DNA of 64,000 nucleotides, taken from contig NZ_AHBZ03000012.1 in NCBI RefSeq assembly GCF_000238375.3, positions 496,001-560,000 on the forward strand. The letters are read 5' to 3'. Below are positions 40,473 through 47,467 of this stretch, piece after piece (within the stretch, counting starts at the first letter, position 1; the number at the start of each line of letters is the position of its first letter). This DNA comes from Pseudoalteromonas citrea (lineage in GTDB: Bacteria; Pseudomonadota; Gammaproteobacteria; Enterobacterales; Alteromonadaceae). A program made the translations under genes and the position numbers. The notes under the pieces are model-generated. The model did not search any database. It saw nothing but the letters and a program-made list of their open reading frames with translations, and had not been told where the DNA came from.

Positions 40473-40682
40473 TTATTTGGTTGGCATCGTATAATAAGCG
40501 ACGCCATACGCGATAACGGTTAAAAGGGGAAATTTCAAAAATACAAAGAGCGCCAGCACCCGGGTTAACCAACGAGGCAAATTAAACCGCTCCGCAAGCC
40601 CAGCACAGACACCGCCCAATTTTTTATTTTTGATGTGACGAAAACATTGCTGCTTAAAATTAGATTTAGATTGTGTATACAT
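40473..40682 (-). CDS. pspC: PspC domain-containing protein
   Basis: 69-residue inner-membrane protein with the PspC motif 'KNKKLGGVCAGLAERFNLPRWLTRVLALFVFLKFPLLTVIAYGVAYYTMP'. It has a cytoplasmic N-terminus and one membrane helix pair. ATG 40682 is preceded by GGAGG; 23 upstream codons in frame are not family-like. It is shorter than E. coli PspC (119), which also has a leucine zipper. Works with PspA in envelope-stress response. Confidence 0.85.
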   Translation of the reverse strand: MYTQSKSNFKQQCFRHIKNKKLGGVCAGLAERFNLPRWLTRVLALFVFLKFPLLTVIAYGVAYYTMPTK

Positions 40683-40785
40683 AACGCCTCCAAAATACCG
40701 ACTTATATTGGTGAGCCTATCTTTGGTTTTAAAAAAGAGTTTAAAGCTCACCGGTAAAACGCATGGTCAAGGTTTAATACCGAAC

Positions 40786-41463
40786 TTAGTTTGCAGCTTG
40801 TTGAGACTTCTCGGCGACTTGCTGCTTTAGTTTTGCCAGCTCACTCGACAGTTGCTCTTCTTTTTCCAATGCATCAAACTGCGCCTGTGTGCTTTGCTGA
40901 CCTAAATCATAGCTATCTACTTCAGATTCAATACGATCTACTTTACGCTCTAGCTGTGTAAATCGCGTCAATACACTTTCAACTTCGTCACAAGCCAGAG
41001 TTTGCCTAATACGAGCTCGTGCCGAGACAACTCTCTCGTGCCTTGATAACTGCTGCTCTTTGACATTCAATGCCGTTATTTTAGCCACAAGACGATCTGC
41101 ATCGTCATTCAGCTTAGCAAGCGCATCTGACAATGAAACAAGCTGAGGCTGAGCCGCATCAATTTGCGCTTGTGCTGTATGCTTATGACTGAGTGCAGCC
41201 TTAGCGAGATCTTCTCTGCCTTTACTTAACGCATGTTCCGCTTTTTGTTGCCAATCATTCACTTGCTTTTGATTAGCTGCAATTTTTCGTGAAAGTGACT
41301 TTTGTTCACAAATCACTGTGGCTGCAGTCGCACGACACTGTGCTAACGTGTCTTGCAATTCAATTTTAATTTGTGCAGTCATTTTTTTTGGATCTTCAGC
41401 TTTATCTAAAAAAGCTGACACTTCTGATTTAATGAGATCTTCAATTCGATTGATTAAGGCCAT
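40786..41463 (-). CDS. pspA: Phage shock protein A (PspA/IM30 family)
   Basis: 225-residue peripheral membrane protein of the ESCRT-III-like PspA/Vipp1 family that oligomerises on damaged inner membrane. Seen: 'MALINRIEDLIKSEVSAFLDKAEDPKKM' (amphipathic N-terminal helix and family signature) followed by a long coiled coil with 'AKLNDDADRLVAKITALNVKEQQL' and 'FTQLERKVDRIESEVDSYDLG'. First gene of a pspA-pspC-small-protein operon. A sigma-54-like promoter lies 60-75 bases upstream. pspF and pspB are not in the window. Confidence 0.9.
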   Translation of the reverse strand: MALINRIEDLIKSEVSAFLDKAEDPKKMTAQIKIELQDTLAQCRATAATVICEQKSLSRKIAANQKQVNDWQQKAEHALSKGREDLAKAALSHKHTAQAQIDAAQPQLVSLSDALAKLNDDADRLVAKITALNVKEQQLSRHERVVSARARIRQTLACDEVESVLTRFTQLERKVDRIESEVDSYDLGQQSTQAQFDALEKEEQLSSELAKLKQQVAEKSQQAAN

Positions 41464-41522
41464 GATCTGCTCCTTTGCATTGGCGTAAACATAACTAATA
41501 AAACTTGATATAAATAATATGT

Positions 41523-41538
41523 TCCAAGCTTTATGCCA
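41523..41538 (-). promoter_or_regulatory. Sigma-54-like promoter of the psp operon
   Basis: On the minus strand TGGCAT (-24 type) and TTGGA (-12 type) are separated by five bases, giving GG-N10-GG. The consensus is TGGCAC-N5-TTGC; only the -12 C and the last base of the -24 box deviate. The -12 box is 60 bases before the pspA start. E. coli pspA is sigma-54-dependent, which supports the call. Confidence 0.55.
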
Positions 41539-41638
41539 AAGATTAAAAACACTTATAATTCATAAAGTTAATAGCATACTGAGTATTTCAGAGAGGGAGT
41601 ACAATGAAGATTTTGACTAAAAAGTGGTGATTTAAACT

Positions 41639-41673
41639 AAAAAAGCCACACAATAAAATTGTATGGCTTTTTT
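41639..41673. terminator. dusA terminator
   Basis: GCCA-C-ACAAT / ATTGT-A-TGGC stem (one mismatch) with an AAA loop, A6 before and T6 after. It lies beyond the dusA stop. Confidence 0.8.
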
Positions 41674-41697
41674 AAATTTTAGTGTTTGTGCAAATAC

Positions 41698-42711
41698 TTA
41701 CTCAGGAACACACGCCAGTGCTTTTTCCATCACGCTTATATCAGCGCCTTGTTTGTGACCATTCTCTGATAAGTGGCGTCTAAACGCACGCCCACCTGGC
41801 TGGCTTTGAAAAATACCCAACATATGACGTGCAATATGCCAAAAGTTAGCGCCTTGCGTCATTTGCACTTCAAAGTAGTCATACATACTGCGTACTACCT
41901 CATGACGACTTTGCGTAAAGGCAGGCTCACCATATAAAAGTTCATCGACTTGACTCAGCATATAGGGGTTACTGTAAGCTTCACGACCGATCATCACACC
42001 ATCTAAATGCGCCAGATGCTGCTGACAATCATCAAGGGTTTTAACCCCCCCATTAATACTGATGTGCAGATCTGCGAAGTCTTTTTTCAGTTGATATACT
42101 CGCGGGTAGTCAAGCGGAGGCACTTCGCGGTTTTCTTTCGGGCTTAACCCTTTTAACCACGCCTTTCGCGCGTGAATAATAAAATCGTCACAGCCAACTT
42201 GTTGTGATGCCTCAATGAGCGCCGTTAAAAATTCGTATGAATCTTGCTCATCTATACCAATACGCGTTTTAACCGTAACAGGAATCTCAACCTCAGCTTT
42301 CATCGCCGCAACACACTCAGCCACCAGCTGGGGTTCAGCCATTAAGCAAGCGCCAAATCGCCCATTTTGAACTCTATCCGACGGGCAACCTACATTTAAA
42401 TTAATTTCATTGTAACCATATTCGCCAGCACGTTTCGCACATTCAGCTAACGCTTTAGGATCAGACCCACCCAGCTGCAATGCCACAGGCATTTCATGTT
42501 CGCCAAACGCCAAATAATCCCCTTTACCGAATAAAATGGCCCCGGTTGTGATCATTTCGGTATACAGCACCGCATGCTTAGTCAATTTACGATGAAAGGT
42601 TCTGCAATGTTTATCAGTCCAATCCAGCATAGGTGCCACGGAGAAACGCCTAAAGTCACCACCTTGTGTAAATAGATGATCACTTTTAATTATTTTTTCG
42701 ATTTGGCTCAT
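41698..42711 (-). CDS. dusA: tRNA-dihydrouridine(20/20a) synthase DusA
   Basis: FMN-dependent reduction of uridine 20/20a in the tRNA D-loop. The 337-residue enzyme shows '[23 protein letters not shown]' (FMN site), '[16 protein letters not shown]', '[23 protein letters not shown]' with the catalytic Cys in GACLM, 'VKTRIGID', '[26 protein letters not shown]' and 'SINGGVKT'. ATG 42711 is chosen; 26 upstream codons in frame are not conserved. Its 5' end faces the REP array region; the start of dusA is a known integration hotspot for genomic islands. Confidence 0.95.
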   Translation of the reverse strand: MSQIEKIIKSDHLFTQGGDFRRFSVAPMLDWTDKHCRTFHRKLTKHAVLYTEMITTGAILFGKGDYLAFGEHEMPVALQLGGSDPKALAECAKRAGEYGYNEINLNVGCPSDRVQNGRFGACLMAEPQLVAECVAAMKAEVEIPVTVKTRIGIDEQDSYEFLTALIEASQQVGCDDFIIHARKAWLKGLSPKENREVPPLDYPRVYQLKKDFADLHISINGGVKTLDDCQQHLAHLDGVMIGREAYSNPYMLSQVDELLYGEPAFTQSRHEVVRSMYDYFEVQMTQGANFWHIARHMLGIFQSQPGGRAFRRHLSENGHKQGADISVMEKALACVPE

Positions 42712-42796
42712 TATCAACCCCGCAACGCAAAACATTAGACTGTCATAAATTAGGTCGCGCAGTATACACGATACCCACCAAAACTGCATGTATTAG

Positions 42797-42971
42797 GTAG
42801 GCGAACGTTTACCGTTCGCTCAAACCTCAAAAAGCGCACCGTAGGCGAACGTTTATCGTTCGCTTTAAACCCCCAATAAAAAGCGCGGCGTAAAGCCCCG
42901 CCAACGCAGTGGAATAAAACCCACCCACCGTAGGCGAACGTTTACCGTTCGCTTAAACTATCAATGAGCGC
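42797..42971 (+). repeat. REP/BIME array, left block
   Basis: Three copies of hairpin 1 at 42797, 42841 and 42930: a GTAG tetranucleotide, arms GCGAACG / CGTTCGC and a TTTAC or TTTAT loop, 23 bases each. One complete hairpin 2 at 42883-42905: on the minus strand GTTG, arms GCGGGGC / GCCGCGC and loop TTTAC. The first unit is only 44 bases long because of an internal deletion starting in its hairpin 2. A GCGC remnant of another hairpin 2 is at 42968. The block ends 53 bases before the RAYT gene. Confidence 0.9.
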
Positions 42972-43023
42972 ATTTACCTACTACCTTTTACCAACACACC
43001 ACGCTAATTTTCATGGATGAAAT

Positions 43024-43473
43024 ATGCATAAATCACACTTGCTGACAAAAGGTCGAGTTTCAATACCACACCACTATTACTCAATCACCCTCGTCACACA
43101 TAAAAGAACCCCCTACTTCTCATCTTTAACAATAAACCGACCCGTGACAAAACAGCTAGTTGAGCGCTGTGAAAAACTATCAATCGATTTAATTGCCTTT
43201 GTGATCATGCCGGACCATATCCACCTACTTATTCAACTATCCACGGTAACGACCTTAAGTGACTTTATACGTTCATTTAAAGGCACATTGACGAGCATAC
43301 TTCGCCCGTTAATAAACAATCAACGACTATGGCAACGCGATTACTATGACCATATGATCCGAAACGAAACCGAGCTGCTGCATAATGCGAGATACATCAT
43401 CGCAAACCCACTACGTGCAAAACTCGTACAGAAAATTAGTCAATATCCTTATTGGTGGTGCAAATACTTATAA
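43024..43473 (+). CDS. REP-associated tyrosine transposase (RAYT, IS200-like Y1 family)
   Basis: 149-residue HUH-type single-strand nuclease. It has the N-terminal 'GRVSIPHHYYSITLVTHKR' typical of RAYTs, the HUH motif in 'FVIMPDHIHLLIQL', 'LSDFIRSFKGTLTS', 'LWQRDYYDHMIRNE' and the nucleophile region 'NARYIIANPLRAKLV' with Tyr of ARYI. RAYTs recognise and cleave REP hairpins that carry a 5' GTAG, exactly the repeats on both sides. No terminal inverted repeats or target duplications of a classical IS are visible. ATG 43024 follows GGATGAAAT. Confidence 0.9.
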   Translation: MHKSHLLTKGRVSIPHHYYSITLVTHKRTPYFSSLTINRPVTKQLVERCEKLSIDLIAFVIMPDHIHLLIQLSTVTTLSDFIRSFKGTLTSILRPLINNQRLWQRDYYDHMIRNETELLHNARYIIANPLRAKLVQKISQYPYWWCKYL

Positions 43474-43481
43474 AAAGTGTC

Positions 43482-43936
43482 ATAGGCGAGCGTTTACCGT
43501 TCGCTTTAAACCTCGATTTAAAAAAGCGCGCTGTAAAGCCCCACCAACGAACCGAATAACACCAAACCTTCGTAGGCGAGCGTTTATCATTCGCTAAAAA
43601 AGCCTTTTTAAAAAGCGCGGCATAAAGCCCCGCCAACGACCGAGTAAAACCAACCCATCGTAGGCGAACGTTTACCATTCGCTAAAAAAGCCTTTTTAAA
43701 AAGCGCGGCATAAAGCCCCGCCAACGACCGAGTAAAACCAACCCATCGTAGGCGAACGTTTATCGTTCGCTTAAACCCTCAATTAAAAATAGCGTAGCGT
43801 ATAGCCCCGCCAACGACCGAGTAAAACCAACCCATCGTAGGCGAACGTTTACCATTCGCTAAAAAAGCCTTTTTAAAAAGCGCGGCATAAAGCCCCGCCA
43901 ACACCAACCTACCGTAGGCGAGCGTTTACCGCTCGC
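43482..43936 (+). repeat. REP/BIME array, middle block
   Basis: Hairpin 1 copies start at 43482, 43572, 43660, 43748, 43837 and 43914, spaced 77-90 bases; hairpin 2 copies start at 43526, 43615, 43703, 43792 and 43880, each 43-44 bases after a hairpin 1. All hairpin 1 copies point rightward. Compensatory pairs occur: the 43914 copy has GCGAGCG / CGCTCGC instead of GCGAACG / CGTTCGC. The 87 bases 43588-43674 are repeated exactly at 43676-43762. The 77-base spacing reflects an 11-base deletion in the linker. Confidence 0.92.
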
Positions 43937-44036
43937 AAAAACGCCCTTTTAACCCCATAAACACAACATCTCTTTTCCACACCTCAAATACAATATAAAC
44001 TAGGCACTTACGTATAAAGTAGGTATTTAGTTCACC

Positions 44037-44714
44037 ATGAAGTCCCATTTAGGTCGTCGAGCATTTTCAGCCATGGAGCTACACACATTGTTTAATGGCT
44101 ATATTTATGGCGATGAACGGCAAAAACGTGAACAACCTAAACATTGGCACTTTTGGCTCCCTCTGATTGCTTACTACACAGGTGCCTATAGCGATGAAAT
44201 TGGCAGCCTCAACCTTACTGACATAATAAAAAAAGACGGGGTACACTGCTTTAGCTTTACAACACACGGAAAGATACGCCACAGACTTATTCCGATTCAT
44301 ACCGCATTATGGCAAGCTGGTTTGGAAGACTATATTGAGCACGTAAAAGAAGAACAGCATTCACGTTTACTCTACGACTTACCCAGTAAGTCAGGCCGTT
44401 ATAGCGAAAAAGTCAGGATCTGGTTTTCTGGCGAGGGTGAGCGTTTAGGGTATTTACAAAAATGTGATTTACCCTCTATCGATCAGCAAGGTCATAAAAC
44501 AGCCATCAGTAGCTTACGTTTAAACTTTGAACAACAAATTCGCATTGCTGCGTTGCAACGCGCCAACAAAGCTGCATTTTACTATTTGTTAGGGTTAAAA
44601 GACGAGACAACTGCCGCTGCTCCGCCGCTGAGTGCATTAAAGCAAGTGATATCACCACTACGCGTGATCAATAACAATGTGCACTGGGTGAGGTTTCTAG
44701 ATAGGCATAATTAA
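44037..44714 (+). CDS. Degenerate tyrosine-recombinase-like protein inside the REP array
   Basis: 225 residues corresponding to only the catalytic domain of a phage-type integrase: 'FWLPLIAYYTGAYSDEIGSLNLTDI', 'HGKIRHRLIPIHTALWQAGLEDYI', 'GHKTAISSLRLNFEQQ' and 'FYYLLGLKDE'. The first catalytic Arg (TGAR in relatives) is Tyr51, the HxxR box reads S158-x-x-R161 with the second His replaced by Leu162, and no nucleophilic Tyr follows 'YYLLGL'. The core-binding domain is absent. Strand exchange is therefore unlikely; DNA binding could remain. ATG 44037 has no clear ribosome-binding site. The gene lies between hairpin 1 and hairpin 2 of one BIME unit. Confidence 0.65.
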   Translation: MKSHLGRRAFSAMELHTLFNGYIYGDERQKREQPKHWHFWLPLIAYYTGAYSDEIGSLNLTDIIKKDGVHCFSFTTHGKIRHRLIPIHTALWQAGLEDYIEHVKEEQHSRLLYDLPSKSGRYSEKVRIWFSGEGERLGYLQKCDLPSIDQQGHKTAISSLRLNFEQQIRIAALQRANKAAFYYLLGLKDETTAAAPPLSALKQVISPLRVINNNVHWVRFLDRHN

Positions 44715-44739
44715 TATTTATGCCCAGTTCACCTTCCGA

Positions 44740-45255
44740 GCGCGGCGTAAAGCCCCGCCAACGACCGCATAAAACCAATGACACCGTAGGCGAACGTTTA
44801 CCGTTCGCTTAAACTCTCATTTCAAAAAGCGCTGCGTAAAGCACCGCCAACGGCCGTATAAAACCAACCCACCGTAAGCGAGCGTTTACCATTCGCTTCA
44901 ACCCTCAATTTAAAAAAGCGGGCGTAAAGCCCCGCCAAAGACCGATTAGAACCACACCCTTCGTAGGCGAACGTTTACCGTGCGCTTAAATAAGCCTTTA
45001 TTAAAATACGCGGCATAAAGCCCCACCAACGACCGAATAAAACCAATGCATCGTAGGAGAACGTTTGCCGTTCGCTTTAAACCCTCAATTCAAAAAGCAC
45101 GGCGTAAAGCCCCGCCAACGTCAGAATTAAAACCAACCCACCGTAGGCGGACGTTTATCGTTCGCTTAAAAAAACCTTTATAGAAAGCGCGGCATAAAGC
45201 ACCGCCAATGTCCGAATTAAAACCACCCCACCGTAGGCGAGCGTTTATCGCTCGC
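44740..45255 (+). repeat. REP/BIME array, right block
   Basis: Hairpin 2 at 44740, then hairpin 1 at 44786, 44874, 44963, 45053, 45143 and 45233 with hairpin 2 at 44829, 44918, 45008, 45097 and 45187. Period 88-90 bases, same orientation as the other blocks. The hairpin 2 at 44829 has GCGCTGC / GCACCGC, a G-C to T-A covariation relative to the main form. Several copies here carry single substitutions (GTAA for GTAG at 44874, TTTGC loop at 45053), so this block looks older than the middle one. Confidence 0.92.
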
Positions 45256-45315
45256 TTGAATACCTTAATTTCTATATTCGTCTATAACTTTATTGCTATC
45301 AATTTTCGATCACGC

Positions 45316-45346
45316 ACAAAAAAGCCGCTTTACAGCGGCCTTTTGT
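45316..45346 (-). terminator. Terminator for the lipoprotein gene
   Basis: AGCCGCT / AGCGGC stem with a TTAC loop, A6 and TTTT flanks, 25 bases after the leftward stop codon at 45371. Confidence 0.8.
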
Positions 45347-45370
45347 ATAACCAATGTTTAACTAATTAAA

Positions 45371-46978
45371 TTAGTTACCACCAGTTAAGTCACCACAATC
45401 AGCTCTTAGCGCGATTGATTCTGCAGTTCCATCTGGAGTTACTGTAATTGGACCTGTTGCCATAGTTGTACCATTATCAAGAGGTATACGAGCATCAACT
45501 GTCACAGTATACGTAGCAGTAGTGGCTGGAACCATATTAGCCAGTGAGAATGACCCATTACCAGCGCTTGCCGCGATAGATTGCGCTTTACCAGCTAAAC
45601 CATACGTCACAACCGCATTACTTACGTCAACTGTTTGACCGTCACCACATGCAGCTGTCACAGTAAAGTTTTCGCTAACTGGCTGCTCAACTGGGTTTAC
45701 AAGTGTTGCTGTAACAGCACCACACACTTCTACTTCCTCGTTTGAGCTAAACCATACATTACCATTAACATCAACGATTGATACTGATGCTGTTGCATCT
45801 GCAGAGATACCAAAGCGTTTAGCGTTATCTGCTGAAACTAATGTTGTAGTCGTTGAACCACCAGCAATGTAGCTGTTTGCTGATGCATCACTTGAAGCTA
45901 ATTGAACATATAGTCCATCTGCTGGAACGGCATCACCTGTCACATTTATAGAGATATCTGAAGAACATGCTTCAATTTCAACCGTAGATGAAAAGAACGT
46001 TAAATGGTTTGTTTGGAATGTACCAGTGAAGGTATTTGATTCAGCATCCAAATCACCGATTGTCACTACATTTTCTTCGTCAGACCAAACACCTGTGTCT
46101 TCATTATGCGACTTCAACTTGAGCGTATCGCCCGTTTTAATTGCAACGCCATTTTTCTTGGTATCAGCAGGAATGGCCATTGTTACAGTGATCTCACTGT
46201 CACCAAAGCTTTTTACTTTATTCCCGTTAGCATCAGCCATAAGAATGTTTGCTACACCGGCAGATTTAGCCGTGCTTGCAGCGTCCGCAGCATTTAAGCC
46301 AGCAGGAACAATTGCCGCTGCCGCGCTTGATGAGCTATCAGCACCACTTACGCTTAATGACAACTCACCTGAAATTGCATTTCCGGCAGCATCTAATAAC
46401 TGAGTGCCCGCAGGAATATTTGCACCAGCCCCTGATTTGCCTGATGACGCAGCTTCTACAGCCGTAGACGTAGCACCGCCAACAGCACCAACAGTTTCAG
46501 CGACCGTCGTAACACCCGCACCATTCGCCAATGTTAACGCTAACTGAGCAGCGACAGATGAAACACCTTCAGCAGCCGTTAAATCAATTATAAAGCTTTT
46601 ACCAATGTAACCGTCAGCAGTAACACTCACTGTCACTTCAGTAATGTCAGAGTCTGCTTTTTTAGTAAATACAACGTTACCGTTTGCTGCATCCACAACC
46701 TTTAATTCGTTACCATTAACATCTACAATGTTATTCGCTGCTTCGCCATTTTCTAAAAATGATAGCTTCGCATTTAAAACGTTAGTTGTTACTGAATCAA
46801 CAACGTTTGCATTAATAACTAAACCCAATTCAGCTGGCGCATCAGGTGCAACAACAACTGGGTCAGTTGGCTCTACAGGTGGTACAGTTACATTGTTGTC
46901 ATCATCACTGAAACAACCCGTTAGAGTTAGCGCAGCAGTAACAGATAGAGCGAGAAGTGATTTTTTATTAGCAAGCAT
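45371..46978 (-). CDS. Large secreted lipoprotein with Ig-like/carboxypeptidase-regulatory-like modules
   Basis: 535-residue lipoprotein: signal peptide with lipobox 'LTLTGC' (Cys about 22), an acidic linker 'FSDDDNNVTVPPVEPTDPVVV', then repeated beta-rich modules low in Cys and rich in Ala/Thr/Val/Asp. 'VDSVTTNVLNAKLSFLENGEAANNIVDVNGNELKV' and the C-terminal 'PTTATYTVTVDARIPLDNGTTM' resemble carboxypeptidase-regulatory-like folds. Asp at +2 is absent (Phe), so outer-membrane sorting is likely. ATG 46978 has AAGGACT upstream. Function unknown; it lies next to surface-polysaccharide genes. Confidence 0.75.
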   Translation of the reverse strand: MLANKKSLLALSVTAALTLTGCFSDDDNNVTVPPVEPTDPVVVAPDAPAELGLVINANVVDSVTTNVLNAKLSFLENGEAANNIVDVNGNELKVVDAANGNVVFTKKADSDITEVTVSVTADGYIGKSFIIDLTAAEGVSSVAAQLALTLANGAGVTTVAETVGAVGGATSTAVEAASSGKSGAGANIPAGTQLLDAAGNAISGELSLSVSGADSSSSAAAAIVPAGLNAADAASTAKSAGVANILMADANGNKVKSFGDSEITVTMAIPADTKKNGVAIKTGDTLKLKSHNEDTGVWSDEENVVTIGDLDAESNTFTGTFQTNHLTFFSSTVEIEACSSDISINVTGDAVPADGLYVQLASSDASANSYIAGGSTTTTLVSADNAKRFGISADATASVSIVDVNGNVWFSSNEEVEVCGAVTATLVNPVEQPVSENFTVTAACGDGQTVDVSNAVVTYGLAGKAQSIAASAGNGSFSLANMVPATTATYTVTVDARIPLDNGTTMATGPITVTPDGTAESIALRADCGDLTGGN

Positions 46979-47467
46979 GGTTAGTCCTTGTGTTCCTTTC
47001 AAAATTAACAACTACTTTTAAGTGCGCTGTTAACAATACATTAAATTCAACCATTACTATATGCATAGCAACAGTTAATGGCAATTTAGACATTAAAATT
47101 TAATAAAGTTAAGCAGGGACTTCATTCACTCCCTGAACTTCTGCCAAGTTAAGTTTACCTAAAGTTTATACAAACCAAGGCCTAGCTTTAACTTTTAGCG
47201 TTACAAATGTAGCATATGCAGCGCAAACATCCAACAGAATAATACCTATGTACGACATGAGATCATATAAAATGGTACTAATATGATAAACACTTGCTAT
47301 TAATCATAAATTTTGTTGCTACTTTACTATTAAACTTATATTTTTCTCATCTCAACAGTAATCCGTTGGTATTTTTTATTAACCTCGATACAATCGTATT
47401 TTAACGCATTTAAACTCTCGATTTTGAGTTGTTGCGACACAAAATAACACTACAACACGGTTGACTC
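46979..47467. other. AT-rich divergent spacer between the lipoprotein and yjbH-like genes
   Basis: About 490 bases, AT-rich, that must hold both promoters. No open frame, hairpin or operator stood out. Confidence 0.5.

Noticed and set aside
43385-43678. Two short opposing open frames over the first REP units after the RAYT gene
   Set aside because: They are translations of the repeat itself (Arg/Phe/Lys-rich) and have no start signals.
42797-45255. CRISPR array
   Set aside because: The repeats are 88-90 bp bipartite palindromes with conserved linkers, not short repeats with unique spacers, and there are no cas genes. The RAYT gene and GTAG heads fit REP/BIME.
42841-45255. Complete insertion sequence around the RAYT gene
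   Set aside because: No terminal inverted repeats or target duplications around the RAYT; the palindromes recur through the array and are REPs.
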